Part shown: positions 37,284 through 47,301 of the stretch, piece by piece
Layout of the letters: the number at the start of each line of letters is the position of its first letter
How positions within the stretch are numbered: the stretch's first letter is position 1
Source: Piscibacillus halophilus
Lineage (GTDB): Bacteria > Bacillota > Bacilli > Bacillales > Alkalibacillaceae
Direction of reading: 5' to 3'
Assembly (NCBI RefSeq): GCF_900110685.1
Contig: NZ_FOES01000002.1
Span: forward strand, 124,001 to 188,000
DNA length: 64,000 nt
The notes under the pieces: generated by a model
Told to the model about the DNA's origin: nothing
Database searches by the model: none
Seen by the model: only the letters and a program-made list of their open reading frames with translations
Program-made: the position numbers and the translations under genes

Positions 37284-38357
37284 TTAGCTGGCTTCATCTA
37301 ACTCTTGGTCGCTTTCTATTTGCAATCCTGCTTCATTTAACATCCATTCAACATGCACGCCGTAACCGCTTGTCGGGTCATTTAAGAAAACATGAGTAAC
37401 TGCTCCTACAAGTTTGCCATTTTGAATAATGGGACTTCCACTCATGCCTTGTACTATTCCACCGGTTTTATTGAGTAGTTCTTTATCAGTAATTTTAATA
37501 ACCATACCTTTAGTTTCTGGGTTCTTACTTGGTACACTGCTTATAATTTCTATATCAAAAGATTTTACTTCGTCGTCTTCCACAACGGTTAAAATTTCTG
37601 CTTTACCTTCTTTGACCTCATTTGATGGAGCAACAGGAATTGGTTTATGGTGATCATCCAAGAATGAAGCATCATTTAACTTACCAAAAATACCATAATC
37701 ACTATTCCTTTGAATGGTACCTAAACTTTCATCCTCCATAGAAAAGCGGGCCTTCTTTTCTCCAGGTGTACCATTTTTACCTTTATTTATCGAGGTAATG
37801 TCAGAAGGAACAATTTTACCATTATAAATATCAATTGGTTTTTTGGTCTGATGATCCATAATGACATGGCCTAAAGCACCATATTTTTTCGAATCTGGGT
37901 CGAAGAAGGTTAATGTACCGATACCAGCCGTAGCATCGCGAATAAATAACCCTAATCGGTATGCTTCATCCTCACTATCATAAACGGGTTTTATCGAAAG
38001 AGGAAAGATGTGTTCTTCTCGTTTGATGAGTAACTCCACAGGCTTTTTACTTTCCTCTAATTTCTTCATCTTTTGTACAAATGCGTTCATATTATCCACT
38101 TTGTCACCATTCACTTGAAGGATAATATCACCTGTTTTGACTCCTGCATCTTCTGCAGACGATACTTTTCCGTCTGATGTTTCAACGGGACTAAATCCAA
38201 CAACAATAACCCCAGTTGTGTGTAATTTAACACCTATAGATTGACCACCTGGGATCAATTCTTTAACGGTTTCGGCGGAAACTGCGTCAACATGCGAAAA
38301 TGGAATAAAAAACGAAACAAGGAGAAGTAAATGTATAATGTGGCGAGACTTTTTCAT
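37284..38357 (-). CDS. spoIVB: SpoIVB peptidase
   Basis: A 357-residue forespore-secreted serine peptidase (family S55) that triggers SigmaK activation in the mother cell. It has a signal/membrane segment ([18 protein letters not shown]), a PDZ domain (~70-130, [15 protein letters not shown]) and the peptidase domain with the histidine in ALGHVIMD and the serine in [18 protein letters not shown] at 38357 follows GAGGAG; the longer frame is not preceded by a ribosome site. Usual neighbour of spo0A and recN. Confidence 0.96.
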   Translation of the reverse strand: MKKSRHIIHLLLLVSFFIPFSHVDAVSAETVKELIPGGQSIGVKLHTTGVIVVGFSPVETSDGKVSSAEDAGVKTGDIILQVNGDKVDNMNAFVQKMKKLEESKKPVELLIKREEHIFPLSIKPVYDSEDEAYRLGLFIRDATAGIGTLTFFDPDSKKYGALGHVIMDHQTKKPIDIYNGKIVPSDITSINKGKNGTPGEKKARFSMEDESLGTIQRNSDYGIFGKLNDASFLDDHHKPIPVAPSNEVKEGKAEILTVVEDDEVKSFDIEIISSVPSKNPETKGMVIKITDKELLNKTGGIVQGMSGSPIIQNGKLVGAVTHVFLNDPTSGYGVHVEWMLNEAGLQIESDQELDEAS

Positions 38358-38525
38358 ATTCACACTCCTCATTTCTTGATCAAGCTGTAAGCTTAATTTG
38401 AGCATTTCGCACCCTTTTTAAACGATTAAAACACATGTAATACAGTTTAACTTTTCCTTCTTTACGTATAATTGATTTGTATATACCGAGCTCTTAAAAG
38501 TGGCAAAATTGAAACGGTTAGAAAA

Positions 38526-38564
38526 TAAAAATCGCCCTTAGTATACGTACAAAAGGCGATTTTT
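38526..38564 (-). terminator. terminator of recN
   Basis: AAAAATCGCC (38527-38536) pairs with GGCGATTTTT (38555-38564) around an 18-base loop; T-rich on the minus side. Confidence 0.75.
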
Positions 38565-38573
38565 AATAGTTAT

Positions 38574-40289
38574 TTAATTAACGCTTTGTTTAGCTTGTTC
38601 AATTAATTCTTCAGCATGTTGTAAAGTAGTATCCGTAATCTCTGTGCCAGACATCATCCTACTTATTTCTAATACAGATTGTTCACGATTAAGCTTTATC
38701 ACAGAAGTAGTCGTACGATTTTGCTTTTGATTTTTTTCAATTAATAAGTGATGATCAGCCATGGCAGCAACTTGAGGTAAATGTGTAATACATAATACTT
38801 GGGATTCATTAGATATTTGATGAATCTTCTGTGCAATAGCTTGGGCCACTCTACCACTTACACCAGTATCCACTTCGTCAAAAATAACACTGGTCATATT
38901 TTGATGCTCAGCAAAAATCCTTTTTAGGGCCAGCATGATCCTAGAAATTTCACCACCTGAGGCAACCTTTTGTAACGGTTTTAAAGGTTCTCCAGGATTT
39001 GTACTGATCATAAATTGTACTTGATCTAATCCATTTTTCGTCAACTTAATGGATTGGTCTTTCCAATGAATATGTCCAGTGAATGTGTCAAAAGATACAT
39101 TGAACTGTGATTTATCCAAATATAAATCCTTTAATTCTTGGTGTATGGCAGCACATAATTCGTCGCTTATTTCTTTACGAACTTGATGTAACTGTTCTGC
39201 CTCCATTAAAGTGTCTTTTTCAACTTCTTTAATTTGATTCTCTAATGCTTGAATATGGGTATCTTTATTTTCTAATTGCTCCAATTCTTCTTCCATTTTT
39301 GCCATGAGCTCTAATAATTCATTTACGCCTTTACCATATTTTCTCTTTAACCTATTAATTTCATGCAACCTTTTTTCAATTTCATTTAAACGCTCGGGTT
39401 GAAATTCAAGCTGGTCTAAATGATTTCTTATTTCAAAAGATAATTCTTCAATAACATAATAATTTGATTTTAGTTGTTCTGAAAGATGCTTGTAGGTATC
39501 ATTTACATCTTCTAATTGCTCTAAAGAAGTCATGGCATGGCTAAGGTAATCTAATCCTTTACTTTCTCCATACAAGGCATAATATGTTGATTGGAGGCTA
39601 TCAAAAATCCGCTCAAAATTAGCTAATTGTTGCCTCTCTTCCTCTAAACGATCATCTTCATCCAGCTCTAACCCTGCTTCATGCAATTCATTTAATTGAA
39701 ATTTAATTAGATCAATACGTTGTGCAATTTCTTGTTCATTCTCGGATAATTCTTTAAAACGTTTTAGTAAACGCTCATAATCATAAAATAATTTTAAATA
39801 AGATTCCTTTGCTTGAGAAATTTTTTCTACTTTATAGTGATCGAGTAATTCAATATGTTTCTCCGGTTGCATTAAAGACTGTGTTTCATGTTGACTATGT
39901 ATATCAATTAAAGATTGTCCAATTTCTTTGAGGATCCCTAACGTAATGAGCTTACCATTAACACGACAAATACTTTTACCCTTTGATGTAATCTGACGTT
40001 GAAGTATGATACTACCTTCCTCATCTATTGGTAAATCAAATTGTTTCATTACGTTGTAGACAGGGTGATTTGAATCATCGATGAAAAAGATTCCCTCTAA
40101 ATTGGCTTGATCTGCTTCGTGACGAACGAATTCTACAGAAGCTCTAGCACCAGCTAATAACTGAATAGCATCAATTATAATGGATTTACCAGCTCCTGTT
40201 TCTCCAGTTAGAACCGTTAACCCATCTTGAAAGATTAAAGATATTTCATCGATGATTGCAAAATTTTCAATGTTAATTTCTGCCAACAC
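38574..40289 (-). CDS. recN: DNA repair protein RecN
   Basis: A 571-residue SMC-like ATPase for double-strand-break repair. Walker A is GETGAGKSIII; a long coiled coil (~155-370) separates it from the signature VASGGEISRIMLAL and Walker B SVIFDEVDTGVSG. I place the start at the GTG giving MLAEINIENFAII, which lines up with the B. subtilis N terminus and has GAGGTGG upstream; the frame is open three codons further. It starts 14 bases after argR. Confidence 0.96.
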   Translation of the reverse strand: MLAEINIENFAIIDEISLIFQDGLTVLTGETGAGKSIIIDAIQLLAGARASVEFVRHEADQANLEGIFFIDDSNHPVYNVMKQFDLPIDEEGSIILQRQITSKGKSICRVNGKLITLGILKEIGQSLIDIHSQHETQSLMQPEKHIELLDHYKVEKISQAKESYLKLFYDYERLLKRFKELSENEQEIAQRIDLIKFQLNELHEAGLELDEDDRLEEERQQLANFERIFDSLQSTYYALYGESKGLDYLSHAMTSLEQLEDVNDTYKHLSEQLKSNYYVIEELSFEIRNHLDQLEFQPERLNEIEKRLHEINRLKRKYGKGVNELLELMAKMEEELEQLENKDTHIQALENQIKEVEKDTLMEAEQLHQVRKEISDELCAAIHQELKDLYLDKSQFNVSFDTFTGHIHWKDQSIKLTKNGLDQVQFMISTNPGEPLKPLQKVASGGEISRIMLALKRIFAEHQNMTSVIFDEVDTGVSGRVAQAIAQKIHQISNESQVLCITHLPQVAAMADHHLLIEKNQKQNRTTTSVIKLNREQSVLEISRMMSGTEITDTTLQHAEELIEQAKQSVN

Positions 40290-40303
40290 GTTAGCCACCT
40301 CAA

Positions 40304-40756
40304 TTAATTCAACATTTCATTAAAGCTATTGTAAACATCTTCAGAACGTTCAGGAGACCTACATATAATCATGCATGTATCATCTCCACATAATGTCCCC
40401 ATAATGCCATTCCATTCTAACTGATCAAGCAACGCTCCGACTGCTTGAGCATTTCCAGGAATCGTTTTAAGAACTATAAAATGATCTGCTCGGTCAATCG
40501 ATACAAAACTGTCTGTTAGCATACGTCTAAGTTTTTGGATAGGGTCGTATCGTTGGTCTTGAGGCAAACTGTATTTATAAGAGCCATCATGCGTTGGAAC
40601 TTTTACTAATTGTAACTCTTTTATATCTCGAGAAATCGTCGCTTGTGTTACTGGATAACCCAGTTCATGAAAACGTCTTACCATTTCATCTTGTGTCTCA
40701 ATATTTTCTTGAGATATTAATTCTCTTATTTTCATTAATCGTTGTGCCTTTTTCAC
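40304..40756 (-). CDS. argR: arginine repressor ArgR/AhrC
   Basis: A 150-residue hexameric arginine sensor. The N-terminal winged helix contains [16 protein letters not shown]; the C-terminal oligomer and arginine-binding part holds [13 protein letters not shown] with the paired aspartates. The GTG start matches the homologue's N terminus; the ribosome site is weak (GGTGAT). Conserved neighbour of recN and the TlyA-like gene. Confidence 0.95.
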   Translation of the reverse strand: MKKAQRLMKIRELISQENIETQDEMVRRFHELGYPVTQATISRDIKELQLVKVPTHDGSYKYSLPQDQRYDPIQKLRRMLTDSFVSIDRADHFIVLKTIPGNAQAVGALLDQLEWNGIMGTLCGDDTCMIICRSPERSEDVYNSFNEMLN

Positions 40757-40775
40757 CTGTCAAATCACCAACTTC

Positions 40776-41612
40776 TTATCCATTCATTTTCTTTTTATTT
40801 TGAAGGTCCTGATGAGCTGATTTCACTAACTCACGGATGTCATCGTCATTGATTAAATGAGTGGTAGCACCTTCAGACCACCGAGAATGTAATAAAAACT
40901 CTATATTCCCATCTCCACCGGTTATAGGTGAGTAATCTAATCCTAAAATATCAAAGCCATCCTCATAAATAAAGTTTGTTACATTACGAATAACTTCTTC
41001 ATGGACTTTAGAATCTCTTACGATTCCCTTCTTTCCAACTTGTTCTCGACCAGCCTCGAATTGAGGTTTAATCAATGCAACAATATCTGACTGATCTTTA
41101 AGTAAATTTTTTAACACTGGGAATATTAATTTTAAAGAAATAAACGATACATCTGTTACAGCTCTTTCTGGAAGTCCATGTTTTAAATCTTCTTTTGTGA
41201 CATAACGAAAATTAGTTCTTTCCATCACGTGGACTCTACCGTCGTTTCTTAACTTCCAATCAAGTTGATTGTACCCTACATCTATGGCATAAACTTCTCT
41301 AGCCCCATTCTGCAAGGCACAATCAGTAAAACCTCCTGTTGAAGATCCTATATCCATAATAAGTCGATCTTGAACATCTATATTAAAGACTTTTAAAGCT
41401 TTTTCGAGCTTTAGCCCTCCGCGACTAACATATGGAATGGCTTTACCCTTAATGGTAATTTCTGTTGAAGGGTCAATCTTTAAACCAGGCTTGTCCAATC
41501 GTTCATGTTTATGAAAAACTAAGCCAGCCATTATCGAACGCTTGGCTTTTTCTCTAGAATCAAAAAACCCTTGTTCAACTAATAATGTATCTAAACTAAC
41601 TTTCTTACTCAT
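40776..41612 (-). CDS. TlyA-family rRNA methyltransferase (YqxC)
   Basis: A 278-residue protein with an N-terminal S4 RNA-binding domain (~1-62, EQGFFDSREKAKRSIMAG) and a FtsJ-type SAM-dependent methyltransferase domain (DIGSSTGGFTDCALQNGA, ALIKPQFE). TlyA homologues 2'-O-methylate rRNA; those of Bacillus are less studied and may also be haemolysin-like in annotation only. Starts two bases after dxs. Confidence 0.9.
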   Translation of the reverse strand: MSKKVSLDTLLVEQGFFDSREKAKRSIMAGLVFHKHERLDKPGLKIDPSTEITIKGKAIPYVSRGGLKLEKALKVFNIDVQDRLIMDIGSSTGGFTDCALQNGAREVYAIDVGYNQLDWKLRNDGRVHVMERTNFRYVTKEDLKHGLPERAVTDVSFISLKLIFPVLKNLLKDQSDIVALIKPQFEAGREQVGKKGIVRDSKVHEEVIRNVTNFIYEDGFDILGLDYSPITGGDGNIEFLLHSRWSEGATTHLINDDDIRELVKSAHQDLQNKKKMNG

Positions 41613-41614
41613 GG

Positions 41615-43507
41615 TTACGCTCTTTTCTCTTTTGTTGGTACCATTTCTTTTAACTTTGTCACAATACCTTCTTTAGTTAACCCAATCTCTTCTAATAATT
41701 CATTAACACTTCCGTGTTCGATAAAACGATCAGGAATACCCATTCTTTGAATGTATGGAATTGGTCGGCGTTCTTCTTCATAAAACTCTAATACCGCACT
41801 ACCAAATCCACCTTTTAATGCATGTTCTTCAATTGTTAAAATTGGAATATTTAACTGCGCAAATTTTCTTAGCATTTGTTCATCTAATGGTTTTATGAAC
41901 CTTGCATTCACAACTTTAATCGTATAATCGTTTTGCTCTAGTTCAGATGCTGCTTCTAATGCTACATCTATCATCGTGCCAAAAGTTAAAATAATGGCAT
42001 CTTCACCTTCTTTAAGAACTTCCCATTGACCAATAGGTAATTTCTTTAAAGTACGTTCTTTTGGTGCTTCTTTTGCATTGCCACGTGGGTATCTAACCAC
42101 AATAGGTCCATTATCATGCTCTAGAGCAGTATAAACCATATCTTGGCATTCATCAGCGTCCTTCGGCATCATAATCGTTATATTAGGTAAGTCGCGTAAA
42201 AACGAAATATCAAATACACCTTGATGAGTTTCGCCATCTGCACCAACTAAACCAGCACGATCAATCCCAAAAGCTACATTTAAGTTCTGACGACATACAT
42301 CGTGAACGACTTGGTCAAATCCTCTTTGTAAAAATGTAGAGTATATGGATAAGAAAGGCTTCATACCTTGAGTAGCAACACCGCCAGCCAGTGTCGTTGC
42401 ATGCTGTTCTGCAATTCCCACATCGAATAGGCGGTCAGGGAATTTCTTTTTAAAGTCTTCTAATTTTGAACCTACTGTCATAGCAGGTGTAATCGCGACC
42501 ACTCTTTCATCCTGATCGGCTACTTTTATTAAGGTATCGCTTACGACTTTACTCCATCCAGGTCCGTTTGAAGCTTTCTTCAAGCTTTCACCAGATTCAA
42601 TTTTGTATGGTCCTACGCCATGCCAAGTACCGATTTTATCGGACTCCGCTGGATGATATCCTTTGCCTTTTTTAGTAATGACGTGGATTAAAATTGGACC
42701 TTCTGTTTTCTTTGCATATTGGATTGAATTGAAAAGATCTTCAAAATCATGACCATCTACTGGACCATAATAAGTAAAACCCATCTCTTCAAAAAACATA
42801 CCTGGTACTACTAAATATTTCATACTGTCTTTTACACGTTCTGCAACAGTCGCAATACGGCCACCTACAGCCGGTATTTTCTTCATTAACCACTCTAATT
42901 CGTCTTTAACCCAGTTATATTTATGACCACTTCTTAATCTTCCTAAAATATTATGAAGTGCTCCTACATTTGGAGCAATGGACATTTCATTATCATTTAA
43001 AATGACAATAACATTTTTCTTTTCACTTCCTATATGGTTTAAAGCTTCTAACGCCATTCCACCAGTCAGCGCTCCATCACCAATTATAGGCACAACAGAA
43101 TGATCTTCACCTTTAATATCTCTTGCTATGGCCATCCCCATTGCCGCCGATAAAGATGTAGAACTGTGTCCCGTTTCCCAAATATCGTGTTCACTCTCAT
43201 TCATTTTAGGGAAACCACATAAACCTTTGTACTGTCTTAGAGTTGAAAATTGTTCAGTACGCCCAGTTAACATTTTATGAACGTAAGATTGATGACCAAC
43301 GTCCCAAATTAATTTATCTTTAGGGCTATCAAATGTATGATGTAGAGCTAATGTTAATTCAACCACACCTAAATTGGGACCTAAATGTCCGCCGGTTATT
43401 GATAATTGTTCAATTAAAAATTGTCGGATTTGTTCACTTAACCCTTTTAATTCCTCGATAGAAAATTGTTTAATATCTGAAGGATGTTTAATGTCTTTCA
43501 GATCCAT
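41615..43507 (-). CDS. dxs: 1-deoxy-D-xylulose-5-phosphate synthase
   Basis: A 630-residue thiamine-dependent enzyme, first step of the MEP isoprenoid pathway. Thiamine motif [15 protein letters not shown] to [42 protein letters not shown] and [16 protein letters not shown] are diagnostic. It lies in the same transcription unit as ispA, separated by the OLE RNA and oapA. Confidence 0.97.
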   Translation of the reverse strand: MDLKDIKHPSDIKQFSIEELKGLSEQIRQFLIEQLSITGGHLGPNLGVVELTLALHHTFDSPKDKLIWDVGHQSYVHKMLTGRTEQFSTLRQYKGLCGFPKMNESEHDIWETGHSSTSLSAAMGMAIARDIKGEDHSVVPIIGDGALTGGMALEALNHIGSEKKNVIVILNDNEMSIAPNVGALHNILGRLRSGHKYNWVKDELEWLMKKIPAVGGRIATVAERVKDSMKYLVVPGMFFEEMGFTYYGPVDGHDFEDLFNSIQYAKKTEGPILIHVITKKGKGYHPAESDKIGTWHGVGPYKIESGESLKKASNGPGWSKVVSDTLIKVADQDERVVAITPAMTVGSKLEDFKKKFPDRLFDVGIAEQHATTLAGGVATQGMKPFLSIYSTFLQRGFDQVVHDVCRQNLNVAFGIDRAGLVGADGETHQGVFDISFLRDLPNITIMMPKDADECQDMVYTALEHDNGPIVVRYPRGNAKEAPKERTLKKLPIGQWEVLKEGEDAIILTFGTMIDVALEAASELEQNDYTIKVVNARFIKPLDEQMLRKFAQLNIPILTIEEHALKGGFGSAVLEFYEEERRPIPYIQRMGIPDRFIEHGSVNELLEEIGLTKEGIVTKLKEMVPTKEKRA

Positions 43508-43528
43508 AGTGGATCACTCACCTTTATC

Positions 43529-44119
43529 CTATATTTCTTGCTTCTTGTTTTTCTTTTTTAGGTTCGGTAAAACTTTAATGTGTAATTTAGTTTCTACAAA
43601 ATAGAGTATTTTACCGACCATAAGTATTATTTGAGTAGAGTTTGACATCGCTAAGGTCTTTCCTAAAGCTTTTCCACCTACAGTTAACGCTGCAACAATA
43701 CTTGTTAAAATTGTATTTAATACGGGTTGTCCAAGCTCAATGACGTTCATTAATTCAATGACAACAATCATTGCAGCCACTCCACTAACAACTCCTGCTA
43801 TATCTCCAATTACATCATTACAGAATGATGCAAATCGATCGGCATTTCTCACAATAATAATCGCGTGCTTGGCCCCTGTTACTTTTTCTGAAGCCATGGC
43901 ATGAAAAGGTGTTTCAATAGCAGCTGCTGCAGCTATTCCCATCATATCAAAAAACACACCAATAAATACAATAATTATAACAATCAATAATCCAATAGAC
44001 CATGTTGTTCCATCTAATGCATTATTGGATATAATTGAAAAAATGGCCGCTAACACGAATGTGATAACGGCGATACTTATGCTAAAACGAAGCGATCTTT
44101 TTATCGTATTTTTGCTCAT
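43529..44119 (-). CDS. oapA: OLE-associated membrane protein OapA
   Basis: A 196-residue membrane protein with about four helices (FSISIAVITFVLAAIFSII, WSIGLLIVIIIVFIGVFFD, VSGVAAMIVVIELM, and a last one near 150-175) and a basic tail (LKKKNKKQEI). The conserved centre, GIAAAAAIETPFHAMASEK then RNADRFASFCNDVIGDIAG, resembles the N-terminal part of CNNM/CorC-type (DUF21) magnesium proteins. Position between the structured OLE RNA and dxs, and this size, are those of OapA, which binds OLE RNA at the membrane in Bacillus (Halalkalibacterium) halodurans. Identity rests on context, as I cannot run a search. Confidence 0.85.
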   Translation of the reverse strand: MSKNTIKRSLRFSISIAVITFVLAAIFSIISNNALDGTTWSIGLLIVIIIVFIGVFFDMMGIAAAAAIETPFHAMASEKVTGAKHAIIIVRNADRFASFCNDVIGDIAGVVSGVAAMIVVIELMNVIELGQPVLNTILTSIVAALTVGGKALGKTLAMSNSTQIILMVGKILYFVETKLHIKVLPNLKKKNKKQEI

Positions 44120-44170
44120 AATTTCCCTCGTAAATGATAAAAATATGTTTAATCAACACTTATTATGTAG

Positions 44171-44772
44171 GTAGGGATGGTCACTTAAAAGGTAAATATT
44201 GCGGCTTAGGTCCAGTAGGTTTTCCCAGTACAGTGCCGTGTGTTGCCACATCGGTGGTTCCCCATTAAACCGTACTTAGCTGAGTTACCACAGCTAGACT
44301 GGACTACCACTTAGTCCGCACTACAATCCCTTTTAAGTGTCCAACGAACAGTCTAGGAGTTTTCCTCGACAGTCTTTAACCACTTCCTAGCCTCTTTTGC
44401 AGTGTTTATTTCATACAATGTCAACAGTAACTCCTCAGTGGCCATCCGATTCATTACTTTTAATTGTAATCCCCTAAACACCACTCAAGGCAGGCTACGC
44501 TGCAAATAAGGGTCCTAACCTTATAGTGCAGGTTCATACCCCATTTCGTACCCCATTAAGCGCGATTAATGGGGCACAATAATGGGCCTCCGCGGAAGCA
44601 GGGTCAACGCCCACATGCCTTTGTGGATCGCCCTACAACCTTAACTCCCAGCATTGACCCAAGGCTGGGCGCCTCAAGCCAACACCAGGAACTTCATCGA
44701 TGTGCCCTTTGGCGGATTTTTAGGCCCGCCTTCAGAAGTGGAGGACCGACTAGAATACTGCACCATCCCTTT
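44171..44772 (-). ncRNA. ole: OLE RNA (ornate large extremophilic RNA)
   Basis: About 600 bases without a gene, between ispA and oapA on the operon's strand. The ends pair: AGGGATGGT at the 5' side (44762-44770) with ACCATCCCT at the 3' side (44173-44181). Inside are strong hairpins: CCCCATTAA/TTAATGGGG (44551-44574), GGCGG/CCGCC (44711-44730), TAGCTG/CAGCTA (44277-44296), GGACTA/TAGTCC (44301-44317). It is richer in G+C than its neighbours. Length, operon position and the oapA neighbour match OLE RNA, a membrane-bound ribonucleoprotein RNA linked to ethanol, cold and Mg2+ tolerance. Exact 5' and 3' ends are estimates. Confidence 0.88.
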
Positions 44773-44821
44773 TACACCTACTATTTTATCATATCCAATT
44801 ATAGTAAACAATCTTTTGTAA

Positions 44822-45697
44822 CTAGGACTGGCGGTTTCCGAAAATGTCTAATAGTTCTAATAATATAGGCTGTTCTATTTTTGATTCTTCGTATTTGTTT
44901 CTAGCTTCATTCATGTACGATTCCTTCATTCTAATCGCTTCATTTAATCCTAAAATTTGAGGATAAGTACTCTTGTTTTTAGCCTCATCACTACCAACAG
45001 GCTTACCAATAACTGCCATATCTCCACTAACATCTAGAATATCATCTTGAATTTGGAAAACTAACCCTAAATATTTCCCAAAATCATCAAGTGATTCTAT
45101 TTGAGGTGGTGTTGCACCACCTAAGTAAGCACCAATTTTGATGGCAGCTCTTATTAAGGCACCAGTTTTCAACTGATGAATTTCATTCAATTCATGTTCA
45201 TTTAAATGTTTATTTTCAGCTTTTAAATCAAGATGTTGGCCAGCAATCATTCCTTCAAATCCTGAAGCTTGGCTGAATTGTTTTAATGTATAAACCTTTT
45301 CCTCCGCTTCTAAAAAGCTTGAAGTTGATACGACTTGAAACGCATAAGTTAATAATCCGTCACCTACTAATATAGCTGTAGCTTCATCGAACTTCTTATG
45401 AATGGTCTCTCGACCTCTTCGAAAATCATCATCATCCATCGCTGGTAAATCGTCATGGATTAAAGAATATGTATGAATCATTTCTAATGCTAAGGCAGGA
45501 TGTACGATTTTTTCAGGTTCATGATGAAAAGCTTCATACGTAGCCATCATTAAAATCGGTCTTAACCGTTTTCCACCTGCTTCCATCGAATATAAAATCG
45601 CTTCCATGAAGGATGACGGGATATTTAGTTGTTTTAATTCCACTAACATACGATTGTTTAATTCAGATTGCTTATGTTCAATATATTGATCAATCAC
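44822..45697 (-). CDS. ispA: farnesyl diphosphate synthase
   Basis: A 291-residue trans-prenyltransferase chaining IPP and DMAPP. The first aspartate-rich motif is HDDLPAMDDDD (D82, D83, D88) and the second QIQDDILDVSGD; GGKRLRPILMMA is typical. Its start overlaps xseB by eight bases. The OLE RNA follows directly. Confidence 0.95.
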   Translation of the reverse strand: MIDQYIEHKQSELNNRMLVELKQLNIPSSFMEAILYSMEAGGKRLRPILMMATYEAFHHEPEKIVHPALALEMIHTYSLIHDDLPAMDDDDFRRGRETIHKKFDEATAILVGDGLLTYAFQVVSTSSFLEAEEKVYTLKQFSQASGFEGMIAGQHLDLKAENKHLNEHELNEIHQLKTGALIRAAIKIGAYLGGATPPQIESLDDFGKYLGLVFQIQDDILDVSGDMAVIGKPVGSDEAKNKSTYPQILGLNEAIRMKESYMNEARNKYEESKIEQPILLELLDIFGNRQS

Positions 45698-45941
45698 GAT
45701 TTGATTCTTCCTCCAAATGATAAGATTCAGTTTCGCCGGAATCTTTCATAATCTCGGTTATTTCTTCTTCAACTGATTGCAATTTGTTATGACAAAAATT
45801 TGATAATTTCATACCTTCTTTGTAGTACTCAATGGCTTTTTCTAGAGGGACATCGCCTTCTTCAAGCTTATCAACAATGCCTTCTAACTTTTGCATTGCC
45901 TGTTCAAAGGTCAATTCCTGTTCTTGATTTACATCAGACAT
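45690..45941 (-). CDS. xseB: exodeoxyribonuclease VII small subunit
   Basis: An 83-residue helical subunit. LTFEQAMQKLEGIVDKLEEGDVPLE is the family signature. It overlaps xseA by eight bases at its start and ispA by eight at its end, so all three are coupled. It keeps XseA inactive until assembly. Confidence 0.95.
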   Translation of the reverse strand: MSDVNQEQELTFEQAMQKLEGIVDKLEEGDVPLEKAIEYYKEGMKLSNFCHNKLQSVEEEITEIMKDSGETESYHLEEESNRD

Positions 45942-47289
45942 GTTTATCCTCCTCTTGTTCCTCTATTCCCCAAACTTGACAATCTAATTGTCCATCTTTT
46001 AAAGAGATTTTGATGGCATCCCCTGGTTGTACCTGTTGAGTCGACTTAATAATCTGATTCCCTTTATATGATATAGAATAACCCCTTTTCATCGTCTCTA
46101 AAGGATTTAATATAGATAGTTTATTTAATTGGTTTTGAAATTGATTTTGTCGTTGATTGACTTCTTGTTTTAACGCTTGCTTTAACCTTGAGTTTTTATA
46201 AGCTAATTCTTGTTGCTGTTGTTGTACTAAGACGTGCGGGTTATAGCTATTAAAACGCTTTTCGGTATAGCTTAAGTTAATACGTTTATTCATCATAAAA
46301 CGTTTAATATTTTTATTTAGATTATTAACATGTCGATCAAGGTCTTGCTCTTTTTGTCTCGTAAGTTGTATAGGGTATTTAAAAGCATAAGCCTGAGTTA
46401 ATGAATAAAGTTTATCTTTATGATTCTTGATTCTATGTTGAATAATTTGGTCGAGGCGGTGAGACTCAGCTAAAAGCTGTTTTTTTAAATCTAATATTGA
46501 AGGAACAGCTAATTCAGCTGCTGCAGTAGGGGTTGGTGCTCGCAAATCAGCGACAAAGTCACTAATTGTAAAATCTGTCTCGTGCCCAACCGCTGAGATC
46601 ACGGGTATATTTGAGTTAGCAATGGCTCTAGCTACCATTTCTTCATTAAAAGCCCACAACTCTTCAATAGAGCCTCCACCTCGTCCAACTATAATCGTAT
46701 CGACATCATGAAAACTATTTGCTTGTTCGATTGCATTCACAATTGAAGGAGCAGCTTGTTTCCCTTGAACTGACACTGGAATAATAGTGCGTCGTACAGT
46801 AGGATAACGACGTTTTAATGTCGTAATGATATCACGAACAGCTGCTCCTGTTGGTGATGTAATAATAGCTATACGACTTGGGAATTTAGGGATTGGCTTT
46901 TTACTTTCCGTATTAAATAATCCTTCAATCTCTAATTTTTTCTTCAATTCCTCATAAGCTAAAAACAAGGCCCCAATTCCATCAGGTTGCATATTTTGAA
47001 CATATATCTGATATTGACCTTGAGGTTCATATACTGATAAATCGCCTCGCACCAGAACTTTCATACCATTTTCGGGGCGGAATTTTAACTGACGATTTTG
47101 AGAGGCGAACATCACAGCAGAAATACGTGCGTTTTCATCTTTTAGTGTAAAATACATATGCCCTCTAGAATGGTGGTTGAAGTTTGAGATTTCAGCTTGT
47201 AACCAAAGGTTTTTCAAATGTGAATCGGTATCAAACTTCCGTTTAATATAACGGGTTAAGGCTGTAACCGTTAAATACTGTTTCTCCAC
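45934..47289 (-). CDS. xseA: exodeoxyribonuclease VII large subunit
   Basis: A 451-residue nuclease subunit. An N-terminal OB domain (LTVTALTRYIKRKFDTD, SRGHMYFTLKD) is followed by the catalytic domain (ITSPTGAAVRDI, IIVGRGGGSIEELWAFN, VISAVGHETDFTISD) and a long C-terminal coiled coil ending with PLETMKRGYSI. Acts on single-stranded DNA ends. Confidence 0.96.
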   Translation of the reverse strand: MEKQYLTVTALTRYIKRKFDTDSHLKNLWLQAEISNFNHHSRGHMYFTLKDENARISAVMFASQNRQLKFRPENGMKVLVRGDLSVYEPQGQYQIYVQNMQPDGIGALFLAYEELKKKLEIEGLFNTESKKPIPKFPSRIAIITSPTGAAVRDIITTLKRRYPTVRRTIIPVSVQGKQAAPSIVNAIEQANSFHDVDTIIVGRGGGSIEELWAFNEEMVARAIANSNIPVISAVGHETDFTISDFVADLRAPTPTAAAELAVPSILDLKKQLLAESHRLDQIIQHRIKNHKDKLYSLTQAYAFKYPIQLTRQKEQDLDRHVNNLNKNIKRFMMNKRINLSYTEKRFNSYNPHVLVQQQQQELAYKNSRLKQALKQEVNQRQNQFQNQLNKLSILNPLETMKRGYSISYKGNQIIKSTQQVQPGDAIKISLKDGQLDCQVWGIEEQEEDKHV

Positions 47290-47301
47290 TAGAAAAACTC
47301 C

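Noticed and set aside
44569-44868. A 99-codon open frame on the plus strand within the OLE block
   Set aside because: It is antisense to the structured RNA and runs into ispA, has no ribosome site and an unnatural composition.
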